64,000 nt of DNA from Cocos nucifera (taxonomy: Eukaryota; Streptophyta; Magnoliopsida; Arecales; Arecaceae), in the NCBI GenBank assembly GCA_006176705.1, contig QRFJ01000380.1, positions 228,501-292,500 of the forward strand, given 5' to 3'. The position numbers and the translations under genes are program-made. How positions within the stretch are numbered: position 1 is the first letter of the stretch; each line of letters begins with the position of its first letter. Positions 10,732-21,786 of this stretch are shown one piece after another. Under the pieces are notes generated by a model. The model was not told the origin of the DNA and did not search any database. It saw only the letters and a program-made list of their open reading frames with translations.

Positions 10732-11272
10732 AGACCCTGCGCCCAACTCAAAAAGCATTAAAAATTCCCACACCCCAAGGTGCTCTCTCCTCCTCCATGC
10801 CAAACGTCATCTCCTCCCTCTCCTCTCAACAGAGTTTGGACAAGTTGGTGCAATCAGACAAGAGAAAGACAATAGAAAGCTAGAAGGCTGCGCTGCTGCA
10901 AAGACAACTGATGATCTTCGAAAGATGTTTTGAAGATCCTCCAATCAGATCTCGATCTAATTGGAGATAATAGAGAGAAGAAGAGGATCTCAAATCCTGC
11001 CGAGTGATATCGTAGAGGCCAGGCACTTGCGTGGCTAGATCCAGAACCTTCCGCTGCTTATAAATCAATTAATGGTAATAGGATTACCCTATCTAAGATA
11101 AATTAAATTTGATTTAATTTATCTATTTATTTTTAATTATTAAAATAATAAAGATCAGATCTGAAACATATCATCATATCTGATTGGATCAAAGAGAAAA
11201 ATTTTTAAAATATATCTCTTGATCCAATCAGATCTGAATGAACCTGATCCGGAAAATCAGAATTTCTCTTCA

Positions 11273-11381
11273 ATAGTTTGACTACACCATGACTCGATCC
11301 CCTAGCATTTCGAATCCTGAGGTGAATGTTGCTATAGCATGTTCATTGTGTAATTGGATTGCACCAAGGATGGAATCTATC
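11273..11381 (+). repeat. E3 5' LTR, piece 2, between E1 and E2
   Basis: This 109-bp F1 LTR piece begins with the right target duplication of E1 (ATAGT) and ends with the left one of E2 (CTATC, 11377-11381). It continues LTR order from piece 1 (TTTGACTACACCATGACTCG...GGAATCTATC). It is the whole spacer between the two inverted elements. Confidence 0.85.
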
Positions 11382-13660
11382 TGAAGGAAAATCCTGATTT
11401 CCGATCCAGGTTCGTTCAGCATCTGATCAGATCAAGAGATATATTTCAAAAAATTTTTTCTCTTGATCCCAATCAGATCTTGATATGTTTTAGATCTGAT
11501 TCTTATTATTTTAATAAAATAAATTAATAAGATAAATTAAATCAAATTTAATTTACCTGATCTGGGTAATCCTATTACCCTGTTAGATGATCCTGTTTGC
11601 AGCGGAAGGTTCTGGATCTTAGCCACGCAAGCGCCTGGCCTCTACCGGTATCCACTCGGGTTGGATCTGGAGATCCTCTTCTTCTCTATCACACCTCCAA
11701 AAATCAGATCTGGATCTGATCTGAGGATCTTCAAAACTCTTTTGAAGATCTGCAGTCGTCCTTTGCAGCAGCGCAGCCTTCTTGCTTTTGATCGCCTTTC
11801 CTTTGATCTGAATCGCACAACCTAAGTCCAAAACTCTTTTGGATGTGGAGAGCAAGGGGAGAAGAGATTATGGCATGGAGAAGGAGGGGAGAGGCAGCCT
11901 TGGGGCATGGGTCTAATTGAATTGCATCTCTTTTTTTAATCTGGTTGGCGCAGGGTCTTATTTATAGACAAGCATGATCCAACTCCTCTTCCTCTCAACC
12001 AATCACAACCCTTTGTGAAATCAGATCTAAATCTGATTGGTTGGGAATAGAGACCCTGGATTCCTCCTTAGAGGGCGCCTAAGACCAGTCAAACTGGATT
12101 CTTAGTAGAACTCTAATTGGAATCCAAAAAGGAGGATGGAGTCCTTGTCCAACAAGGACTCCTAGGCGCCTCCAACTTGGGCTCACGCCTAGGGTGGCGT
12201 GCGCCCTTCTCCTTGCCAGGTTCTGGCAGGGGACAGGCCCCCACCAGCTCTCCAATAGGTGCATGACATGTGGTCAAAAGTCAAAGGTCAATGGTCAATG
12301 TTTGACCAGTCAAAGGTAGACTTTTGACCAAAGTCAAAGAACAAGAAATGGCAGGTGACCAAAAATGGCAGGTAATGTCTTACAAATAAGACAACCTATT
12401 CTGACTTGGACAACCTCCCAGTCAGACCATATGAAGGCCCTCTGATTGAGCACAAACTCCTTTGGCTCAGTCAGGACAACTTATTTATGATAGTAAAAGA
12501 AGAACGTTAGGTTCAATCGAGTGCTAGCACGATTTCCTTGAACCTAATTGAATCTCATTCAGATCAATTGAACTAGATCAGTTCAATTGATGATCACCAG
12601 ATTCAAACCCTTGTTTGTGTGACCAGTTAGGTTCAGTTCTGTATGGTAATGGGATATGTCATGATCTCTATCATCGACATCATCGAAACTCCTTTCGATG
12701 GATCAGAACTCTTCTGATTCGAACAGCTAGAATGATCGATCATCTAAATCATTCTAATTGCTCCCAAAATCCACCAGTGACACCTAGCAGTATATGGTGG
12801 CAACCCATCAGAGCTGAATGCGAACCTCTTGGTGCAGCTACCTGTGTGATTAAGTTCTTCTATCTTGAGCCCCGATCAGATTAGGGTTAAGGTGAACTCG
12901 TCAAACCCTAGTCTCTGTCATATGATGTAATCATTCGATTCGAGTCCAATGTGAAAATCTAAATAGAAACTCTTTCTATTATTTCACTCTACCATGGCCA
13001 TGGATTTCTGGACTTGATTCTCATGATCATCATAGGGCTACTCCTCTACCACCGAGGTAGATAGATTCCATCTTGATGCAATCCAGTTCCTACAATGAAC
13101 ATGTCATAGCCAACATACACCTCAAGGTTCCATATGGCTAGGAGACCGAGTAATGGTGTAGTCAAACTATAACACCCTCAAGGTGAACTGCCGATGCATC
13201 TCAGGTCAAAGAACCAGACACACTACTGCAGCATCGAGTCAGTCATTGACGAGAAGGTAGACTCCCTAATGACTACTCGAGGTGGTCACGCTCAGTGCCC
13301 TCGTTCTCTAACGAGTACCTGTACTCTCGCTCCGGTGTCTCCACACCGTAGACTCAAGACTCATCTACTAAAGAGAAGCGATTGTACACCAACCTTCCGG
13401 ATCAATCACCATCCTCGTGATGATCCTATGGTCGGGAGCAATTTATGAGTTAATAATGATTATTCATGTCTTAAATTTTCAACTCTTGAAAATATGAATT
13501 ATCATTACCATTAACTCAAAGGATGTATCACAGACACTAAATACACATATGTGATAGAAAATAACCCATTTATTGATTTTAGTCAAAATTACAATTTTGC
13601 CCCTAGAAGTGTATTACAAGTGTCAGCCAATTCTGGCTTCTAGGGCACATATATCTAACA
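11382..13660 (-). repeat. E2 3' LTR (2279 bp)
   Basis: On the plus strand it reads TGAAGGAAAATCC...ATATATCTAACA, the reverse complement of the F1 LTR. Its U5 end faces the U5 end of the E1 3' LTR across 109 bp. The reversed TATA box is at 11959-11966. Plus-strand frames inside (12615-12884, 13194-13448) are antisense LTR frames also seen in the other copies. Confidence 0.92.
11959..11966 (-). promoter_or_regulatory. TATA box of E2 3' LTR
   Basis: TATTTATA on the plus strand is TATAAATA on the minus strand, at the position conserved in all intact F1 LTRs. A read-through transcript from here would enter E1 in antisense. Confidence 0.7.
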
Positions 13661-13671
13661 ATCTCCCACTT
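13661..13671 (-). other. E2 polypurine tract
   Basis: ATCTCCCACTT on the plus strand is AAGTGGGAGAT on the minus strand, directly before the 3' LTR start at 13660. It is identical to the E1 tract. Confidence 0.85.
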
Positions 13672-13674
13672 GTC

Positions 13675-15400
13675 CTAAAGCCAATTGGCTACAAGTCTAA
13701 GTCCCATCTTCTCAAGGTGGGCTTCGATCTTCTGCTGGCCCAACGGCTTTGTAAGTGGGTCTGCCACATTATCTGCGGAGTCGACTCTCTTGACCTCGAC
13801 GTAACCCTTCTCGAGGTAATCGCGGATGAGGTGGTATCGCCGCTCAATGTGCTTGGATTTCTGGTGAGACCTCGGCTCCTTAGCAAGGGCTATGGTGCCA
13901 TTGTTGTCGCAGTATAGAGGAATGGCATCTGATGGCATTACTCCGATTTCTGCAGCAAACTTTTGTACCAGAATGCTTCCTTCGCAGCTTCTGATGCAGC
14001 AATATATTCTGCTTCCATGGTGGAATCTGCTATCACCATTTGCTTGGAACTCTTTCAGCTGACAGCTCCACCATTGCACACAAACAGACTTCCAGATGTC
14101 GACTTTCGATCATCTATATCAGACATGAAGTCCGAGTCTGTGTATCCCTGAACTTGGAGTTCTCCGTTACCAAAGACCAACATCATATCCTTAGTTCTTC
14201 TCAAGTACTTAAGGATACATTTCACAGAAGTCCAGTGTTCTTCACCTGGATTTGACTGATATCTGCTTGTGACACTCACAGCATGGGCTATATCAGGTCG
14301 TGTACATAGCATGGCATACATGAGGCTCCCTATTGCAGAAGCATAAGGGATCTTGCTCATGCGTTCTATTTTCCTCAGGTGTGCTGGGGCACATCTTCTT
14401 GGAAAGATGAATACCATGTCTGAAGGGTATTAATCCCCTCTTAGAGTTTTTCCATACTAAACCTCTTTAGTACTTTCTCTATGTACATTCTTCTGTGAAA
14501 GTCCCTAGCATCCTATTCGGTCTATCCCTATAGACCTTAATTCCTAGAATAAAGGATGCTTCACCTAGGTCTTTCATGGAGAATTCCTTGGACAACCACA
14601 TCTTGACTGATGTCAACATGGGAATATCATTCCCAATAAGGAGGATGTCATCCACGTACAATACGAGGAAGACAACAGCGCTCCCACTGACCCTTTTGAA
14701 AACACATGGTTCCTCTTCATTTTTGATGAAACCAAACTTTTTGATCACATCATTGAAATGAGTGTTCCAGCTCCGAGATGCTTGCTTAAGTCCATATATG
14801 GACCTTTGCAGCTTGCAAACCTTGTGATCAGTATCACTGGATGTGAAACCTAGCGGCTGTTCCATATAGATATCTTCCTCAAGATATCCATTTAAGAATG
14901 CCTGTTTTCACGTCCATTTGCCATATTTCATAATCGAAATAGGCTGCAACAGCAAGCAATGTGCGGATGGATTTTAGCATAGCTACTGGGGAAAAGGTAT
15001 CCTGATAGTCAATGCCTTCGCGTTGACTATAACCTTTTGCCACCAATCTAGCCTTGAATGTCTCCACATTCCCATCTGCACCAATCTTTCTCTTGAAGAT
15101 CCATTTACATCCAATAGGTACTATACCTTCTGGTGGATCTACCAAGGTCCAGACTTGGTTTGAGTGCATCGAGTCAATTTCTGACTGCATTGCCTCTAGC
15201 CATTTCTCGGAGTCGATATCTGATATCGCCTCGTTGTAGGTTTTGGGATCATCTCCATGAGCACCATTACCTACGAGGAACATTTCCTCTACATCCTCTG
15301 AAATAATACCTAAGTATCTTTCAGGGGGACGGGAAACTCTTTCCGATCTACGAGGTGGAGGAGGTAGTGTTCTTATTGGCTCAACCTGATTTGGTTCCAC
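13675..15400 (-). pseudogene. E2 reverse transcriptase and RNase H, broken
   Basis: The readable segments are 14879-15400 (linker PPPPRRSER, WKWIFKRKIG, DTFSPVAML, QMDVK), 14479-14865 (SIYGLKQASRSWN and YVDD at 14647-14658), 14055-14417 and 13675-14079 (RNase H with YTDSDF, YCDNNG and NVADPLTKPL). The frame is lost at a one-base insertion near 14900 (AAAACAGGC against AAAATGGC in E1) and at two near 14490-14510. The stop is at 13675-13677, followed by the polypurine tract. Catalytic residues are kept; the damage is in the reading frame only. Confidence 0.88.
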
Positions 15401-15478
15401 TTGGTCCTTAGCTCATTCTACTTGTGAGACTTTCTCATCAAGCTTGATCTATTTTCCAATGCCGCTATCTTGAATAAA

Positions 15479-16549
15479 CTATTTTTCAAGAAAGATGGCA
15501 TGTCGACTCACAATCACATTATGGTCTTCTGGAATGTAGAAATAGTATCCTAATGACTCTTTAGGATATCCTATGAATCGAGCTCTAAAGGACCTAAACT
15601 CTAACTTGTCCGCTTGTTGTCTTTTGACATGAGCCGGACAAACCCAAATTCTGAGATGACTCAGACTTGGTTTCTTACCGTGCCATATCTCATACGGTGT
15701 GGTAGGAACGGTTTTAGAGGGAACCCTATTCAGTAGATAGATTGAAGTTAACAATGAGTGTCCCCAAAGAAAATCAGGAAGGTCTGTGAAGCTCATCATG
15801 GATCGAACCATATCTAATAGAGTCCGATTTCTCCATTCTGAAACCCCGTTGAGTTGAGGTGTTCCTGGTGGAGTCCATTGAGAGACTATGCCATTTTCCT
15901 TAAGATAGTCTAGGAATTTCCGGCTAAGGTATTCACCTCCTCGATCTGATCGAAGAACCTTAATGGGTTTTCCAGTTTGTTTTTCTACTTCATGTCTGAA
16001 TTCTTTGAACTTTTCAAAGGCTTCAGACTTGTGTCTCATAAGATACACATACCCATACCTAGACAGATCATCGGTAAAGGTAATGAAGTAGACAAAATTG
16101 CCTCTAGCCGGCACATCAAATGGGCCGCACACATCAGTATGTACTAGGGCAAGGAGATCTGTGGCCCTCTCCCCATGTCCAACAAAAGGGAGTTTAGTCA
16201 TTTTGCCTTGAAGACAAGATTCACAAGTTGGATATGACTCAAAAGTCAATGGACTCAATAGCCCATTTTTCTCCAATTTGTTGATCCTATCTTCTGCTAT
16301 ATGACCTAATCTCAGGTGCCATAGATATCTATCGTTTGGACTATCCCTAGGTCGTTTGGCATTCACGTTTTGCTCGATAGTTAGAACAGGTACATCAATA
16401 TATAGCTGATAAAGACCATTAATAAGGAAACCATTTGCAATTTTATTTCTTTCATAAAGAATGTTACAATGGTCCTTAAAGAAGGTGATCACATAACCTT
16501 CTTGTGCTAAGCATGAAACAGAAATCAAATTCCTGCTGGCTGCAGGCAC
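15479..16549 (-). CDS. E2 integrase segment, open, complete DD35E
   Basis: This is the longest open segment in the window (356 codons). It carries the tail of protease, the zinc module LWHLRLGH...CESCLQGK, the catalytic D in HTDVCGPF, D in SDRGGEY and E in NGVSEWRN with exactly 35 residues between the last two, and the C-terminal WVCPAHV and FIGYPKESLGYYFY blocks. In the family the protein joins cDNA ends to chromosomal DNA in the nucleus. Two residues near the catalytic E differ from the usual plant copia text: Leu where QHNG has His, and Trp where SERRN has Arg. E1 and E3 share both. It is a segment of a broken polyprotein, not a stand-alone gene. Confidence 0.85.
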   Translation of the reverse strand: MPAASRNLISVSCLAQEGYVITFFKDHCNILYERNKIANGFLINGLYQLYIDVPVLTIEQNVNAKRPRDSPNDRYLWHLRLGHIAEDRINKLEKNGLLSPLTFESYPTCESCLQGKMTKLPFVGHGERATDLLALVHTDVCGPFDVPARGNFVYFITFTDDLSRYGYVYLMRHKSEAFEKFKEFRHEVEKQTGKPIKVLRSDRGGEYLSRKFLDYLKENGIVSQWTPPGTPQLNGVSEWRNRTLLDMVRSMMSFTDLPDFLWGHSLLTSIYLLNRVPSKTVPTTPYEIWHGKKPSLSHLRIWVCPAHVKRQQADKLEFRSFRARFIGYPKESLGYYFYIPEDHNVIVSRHAIFLEK

Positions 16550-16788
16550 AAAATAACAGTCTTTGCAAAACTAAGTCTAAACCGAGATGGTAATCGCAGA
16601 GGGTATGTTCCCACGGCTACTGCAGCAACTCTTGCTCCATTACCAACGTGTAGGATCATGTCTCCATCCCTCAGCCTCCTGCTATCCTCAAGACCCTGCA
16701 TAGAAGTGCACAGATGAGCACTAGAACCAGAGTCAAGCACCCAACTGGATGCAGAAGAAACCGTAAGGTTAGACTCAATAACGAGCAT
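16525..16788 (-). pseudogene. E2 aspartic protease domain
   Basis: SSWVLDSGSSAHLC has the catalytic DSG at 16726-16734. The frame runs to about 16560 and then is lost near the LVLKDCYYVP block, where small changes shift it relative to E1. The rest of the domain lies in the integrase frame. Confidence 0.83.
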
Positions 16789-16839
16789 ACCTCCAGAAGG
16801 ACCTTCCTTCTTGTTCTTTAGGGTGGCCAGGTAAGTAGG

Positions 16840-17624
16840 GCAGTTCCGCTTCCAATGGCCGTCGCTGTTGCAATGGAAACACTTTCCTTTGCCATCGGCC
16901 TTTTCTTTGATTCTGCCTTCTTCTTCTTTGATCCTTCCACCTTTTGCTTTTTCACAGACTTCTTTTTCTTTCCATAAGACTTTCTTTTGGAAGAAGTCCG
17001 TTCCATAGCAAGAACTGAGCCTTTAGAACCTTTCATAGAAAGCTCAGCGGTAACCAGCATATTCATTAACTCGGCCAAGGAATTCTGAAGTTTATGCATG
17101 TGGTAATTCATGATGAATTGCCCATATGCATCAGTCAAGGATTGCAGAATGATATCGTTCTGCAGGTCCAAGTCCAACTTCACACCGAGCTTCTCAAGCT
17201 CTTCCATGTCCTTGATCATTGTCAGACAGTGATCTTGGACTGACTGCCCATCACGCATCTTAGCCTTAAAAAGTCATTTCGTGACTTGATATTTGGCCGC
17301 ACGACTCTGTTCACCAAACATCTCCTGCAGGTGAGCCAACATTTGGCGAGCAGTCCCGATATCCTCATGTTGGCGCTGGAGCTCATCAGACATCGAGCCC
17401 AACATGTAATATCTGGCCTTATTATCTTCGTCAATCCATTTTTTCAGAGACGCTCTCTGTTCAATGGATGGACGGGCTGGTAATGTGGGAGGGTCCTGGT
17501 CCAAAACATGGGTTAACTTCTCGGAACCCAAAATAATTTTGTAGTTTCTGAGCCAATCTTTATAATTGGATCTGGTCAGTCTATGTGTGTCCAGGATACG
17601 TGCCAATGGGTTGGACGCAGACAT
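16840..17624 (-). pseudogene. gag: E2 gag with intact zinc knuckle
   Basis: The start is the ATG at 17622-17624 (MSASNPLARILDTHRLT). The frame is open to TGA at 17274-17276, where E3 has CGA, and continues in the same frame to about 16930. One shift in the lysine-rich tail moves the CX2CX4HX4C knuckle (CFHCNSDGHWKRNC, 16840-16881) into another frame. All four zinc ligands are kept here, unlike E1 (first Cys to Tyr) and E3 (first and last Cys to Tyr). Capsid features match E1. Confidence 0.87.
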
Positions 17625-19497
17625 ATTCCTGTAGAGAGTCAAAGATTCTAGTTAGATACTGTAATTTTGACTTAACCAATTTGTTTAGGGAATTTTATTT
17701 TTAAACAAATTAGCTCCCACTATTTTCTTGGATCCCTACACTCCCTCTGTAGAGATGCGAAAATCTCCACGATTAATGATTTCTAGTGGGTGGTGCGGTC
17801 TCACCAACTGACTCATCACCTCACCTAACAGTTATTGGTGATGGGTTAGCCAATGAGTGAACAACTCTTGTTCAATGATTCTCTAATCATGGTGCACCCA
17901 AACTTGGTCTCTAATTCATGAATCTCACCGTATCCGAAATATTGATCCACTCCTTAGTTAAGTCAGACCCACCATTTGCATAGACTGGATTCCTAATTGA
18001 GTCTCTCACCGTATCCAAAATATTGAGCTCAACTCATCCTCCAGCCCATAGCATCCAATGCCTAATAGACATGGTTGCATCTTCCCGGTGCAACTGAGCC
18101 ACTGTATCCAGCCGAGAACAATCAACCCCGGAGAAGGGCCCGCACATCTACAATGGTGGAAGACCTCAGACTTAATCTTTTCTTAGGGAGAATTGATTCA
18201 GGTCTCATTAAACTAGACTTGGCTTAGTCATAACAATTATGACTAACCTAGTGGCATGGGTTAGCTCGGATTATTGACCACCTCAGATCAGAACTGTCTA
18301 AACAGATATGGCCAGGTAAGTGAGACCGATGGAAGGAATATGCCATTAACTCGTACAAGAATGCATTCAGGTCGAGTAGCTTCCAATTAAAAACTAGTCG
18401 GTCGTCTATGCCAAACTTACCTTAGACACCAAATTATTGAGTCAGAACCAATTGGGTTAGCCTACAATCCAGACTCTAACCTCTGAGCCTAATTAGGTCT
18501 TGCTTGATCGTGACTCGATCTTGACCCAGACTTAATCCTATTAGGCTGTCAATTTAAGCATTGTTGATCCCATCTAACCAACTCTTGATTCGGTTTGATC
18601 AACCGCTTAGACCTAATTGAGCTACCCAAGCCCGAACCCAGTATTATGAATATGTCTTAGATCTGAAATTCTCAATTTTAGACCTAATTAATATTCCATA
18701 AACTTAATTTTTAATTAAGTAGGGTTCATAAACAAAATATGCACAATAAATCCTAGGGTTTCAGGATCTAGGGTTTTGCAGAAAGTAAGTTTTGGGTTTC
18801 TGATTAAGGACGAACACGCAGCACCCCTACACATCATAAGAACACCCCATCGAATGGGAAGAGAGGGCCTTTAAACCCTTCTTTGTTCTTATGATCGGAC
18901 GGCCAAGAGGAACGCCTTAATCAGGAACATTCAATACTACAAAACAATATCAGATCTATATCATATATCTCATATATAAAGTAGATCTAATCATGGCATA
19001 TTTTGCATACATCTCATGTATCATAATCATGCATGTTTTTAGATCTAAATTATCTCATAATAATCTAAAAAATTAGATTTAAATTGATCTAATCAAAATA
19101 AATTCTAATCTAGATAATTATGTAGAACTATTCTACAACTAGTCTAGACATGCATCAATCATATCTTATATGATATTCAAAAATTAAATAATTTTTATTT
19201 ACTATTTTTTCAGATGTTATTATAATACTTATAATATCAAAAAATAGTAAATAAAAAGATCTAAAACATGATTTAATCAGATTAAATCAAAAATATGCAA
19301 GAATATTCTATAGAACTATTCTATTCTAGAACTAGTCATGCATATCTTCTAATCTTAGATCCAAATTATTTAATTTTAATTTTTTATAATTTCAGATCTG
19401 ATCACATCTCATGTGACATCTGAAATCAATTATTTTTTAATTAAAATAAATTTAAAATCAGATCTAAATAATTTAGAACCATGGCTCTGATACCAGT
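17625..19497 (-). other. E2 leader: PBS, stem-loop and untranslated region
   Basis: The primer-binding site is at 19482-19495 (TGGCTCTGATACCA on the plus strand). The conserved stem-loop is at 18800-18924, with outer arms CTGATTAAGG/CCTTAATCAG and inner arms 18833-18843/18885-18895. The region holds no coding sequence I can support. Confidence 0.85.
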
Positions 19498-21786
19498 TGA
19501 AGGAAATCCTGATTTCCCGGTCCAGGTTCGTTCAGATCTGATCAGATCAAGAGATATATTTCAAAATTTTTTCTCTTGATCCCAATCAGATCTTGATATG
19601 TTTTAGATCTAATTCTTATTATTTTAATAAAATAAAATTAAAAAGATAAATTAAATCAAATTTAATTTACCTGATCTGGGTAATCCTATTACCCTGTTGA
19701 TGATCCTGTTTGCAGCGGAAGGTTCTGGATCTTAGCCACGCAAGCGCCTGGCCTCTACCGGTATCCACTCGGGTTGGATCTGGAGATCCTCTTCTTCTCT
19801 ATCATGCCTCCAAAAATTAGATCTGAATCTGATCTGGAGGATCTTCAAAACTCTTTTGAAGATGAGCAGTCGTCCTTTGCAGCAGCGCAGCCTTCTTGTT
19901 TTGATCGCCTTTCTTTGATCTGAATCGCACCAACCAATCTCCAAAACTCCTTTTGGACGTGGAGAGCAAGGGGAGAAGAGACTATGGCGTGGAGAAGGAA
20001 GGGAGAGGCAGCCTTGGGGCGTGGGGTTTCTCAATTGAATTGCATCTTCTTCTTTTTTTAATCTGAGTTGGGCGCAGGGTCTTATTTATAGACTAAGCAT
20101 GATCCAACTCCTCTTCCTCCCAACCAATCACAACCCTTTGTGAAATCAGATCTAAATCTGATTGGTGGGAATAGAGTCCCCTGGATTCCTCCTTAGAGGG
20201 CGCCTAAGACCAGTCAAAGTTGGTTCTTAGAAGAACTCTAATTGGAATCCAAAAAGGAGATGGAGTCCTTGTCCAACACGGACTCCTAGGCGCCTCCAAC
20301 TTGGGCACACGCCTAGGGTGGCATGCACCCTTCTCCTTGCTAGGTTCTAGCAGGGAGACAGGCCCCCACCAGCTCTCCAATAGGTGCATGACATGTGGTC
20401 AAAAGTTAAAGTGTCAATGGTCAACATTTGACCAGTCAAAGGTAGACTTTTGACCAAAGTCAAAGAACAAGAAATGGCAGGTGACCAAAAATGGCAGGTA
20501 AGTGTCTTACAAATAAGACAACCTTTTCTGACTTGGACAACCTCCTGTCAGACCATATGAAGGCCTCTGTTTGAGCACAAACTCCTTTGGCTCAGACAGG
20601 ACAACTTATTTATGATAGCAAAAGAAGAACGTTAGGTTCAATCGAGTGCTAGCACGATTTCCTTGAACCTAATTGAATCTCATTCAGATCAATTGAACTA
20701 GATCAGTTCAATTGATGATCACCAGATTCAAACCCTTGTTTGTGTGACCCAGTTAGGTTCAGTTCTGTATGGTAATGGGATATGTCATGATCTCTATCAT
20801 CGACATCATCGAAACTCCTTTCGATGGATCAGAACTCTTCTGATTCGAACAGCTAGAATGATCGATCATCTAAATCATTCTAATTGCTCCCAAAATCCAT
20901 CAGTGACACCTAGCAGTATATGGTGGCAACCCATCAGAGCTGAATGCGAACCTCTTGGTGCAGCTACCTGTGTGATTAAGTTCTTCTATCTTGAGCCCCG
21001 ATCAGATTAGGGTTAAGGTGAACTCGTCAAACCCTAGTCTCTGTCATATGATGTAATCATTCGATTCGAGTCCAATGTGAAAATCTAAATAGAAACTCTT
21101 TCTATTATTTCACTCTACCATGGCCATGGATTTCTGGACTTGATTCTCATGATCATCATAGGGCTACTCCTCTACCACCGAGGTAGATAGATTCCATCTT
21201 GATGCAATCCAGTTCCTACAATGAACATGTCATAGCCAACATACACCTCAGGGTTCCATATGGCTAGGAGACCGAGTAATGGTGTAGTCAAACTATAACA
21301 CCCTCAAGGTGAACTGCCGATGCATCTCAGGTCAAAGAACCAGACACACTACTGCAGCATCGAGTCAGTCATTGACGAGAAGGTAGACTCCCTAATGACT
21401 ACTCGAGGTGGTCACGCTCAGTGCCCTCGTTCTCTAACGAGTACCTGTACTCTCGCTCCGGTGTCTCCACACCGTAGACTCAAGACTCATCTACTAAAGA
21501 GAAGCGATTGTACACCAACCTTTCGGATCAATCACCATCCTCGTGATGATCCTATGGTCAGGAGCAATTTATGAGTTAATAATGATTATTCATGTCTTAA
21601 ATTTTCAACTCTTGAAAATATGAATTATCATTACCATTAACTCAAAGGATGTATCACAGACACTAAATACACATATGTGATAGAAAATAACCCATTTATT
21701 GATTTTAGTCAAAATTACAATTTTGGCCCTAGAAGTGTATTACAAGTGTCAGCCAATTTTGGCTTCTAGGGCACATATATCTAACA
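19498..21786 (-). repeat. E2 5' LTR (2289 bp)
   Basis: On the plus strand it reads TGAAGGAAATCC...ATATATCTAACA. It is near identical to the other E2 LTR. The reversed TATA box is at 20083-20090. The right end abuts the CCATC target duplication and the rest of the E3 5' LTR. Confidence 0.92.
20083..20090 (-). promoter_or_regulatory. TATA box of E2 5' LTR
   Basis: TATTTATA on the plus strand is TATAAATA in the element's sense. It is the presumed core promoter for E2 genomic RNA. Confidence 0.72.

Larger units (their letters stand above)
910..11272 (+). mobile_element. E1: near full-length Ty1/copia F1 retrotransposon
   Basis: E1 has two LTRs (910-3187 and 9025-11272) starting TGTTAGATATATG and ending CTTCA, a tRNA-Met primer-binding site, a ~1.9-kb leader, a gag-pol reading frame with copia order, and a polypurine tract. 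The 5-bp target duplication is ATAGC (905-909) and ATAGT (11273-11277). The target is the U3 part of the E3 5' LTR. The polyprotein is broken by about six or more single-base insertions and two shared or private stops, so the copy is dead as it stands. Structure and LTR start are Angela/BARE-like, an inference without a tree. Confidence 0.93.
9025..11272 (+). repeat. E1 3' LTR (2248 bp)
   Basis: The LTR starts TGTTAGATATATGTGCCC and ends TTTCTCTTCA. It is a close match to the 5' LTR through U3. The last ~500 bp (from about 10770) carry many small deletions and changes relative to the 5' LTR, for instance around 10800-10860 and 10950-11010. TATAAATA is at 10724-10731. The U3 palindromes are at 9929-9963 and 10098-10126. 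Confidence 0.92.
11382..21786 (-). mobile_element. E2: near full-length Ty1/copia F1 retrotransposon
   Basis: Read on the minus strand, E2 has a 5' LTR (19498-21786), primer-binding site, leader, gag-pol (17624 down to 13675), polypurine tract and 3' LTR (11382-13660). Target duplication is CTATC (11377-11381) and CCATC (21787-21791), one mismatch. The target is the E3 5' LTR. The sequence is very close to E1, including the same gag TGA. It keeps the best zinc knuckle and the longest open integrase in the window, but single-base indels break gag, protease and RT. Confidence 0.93.
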
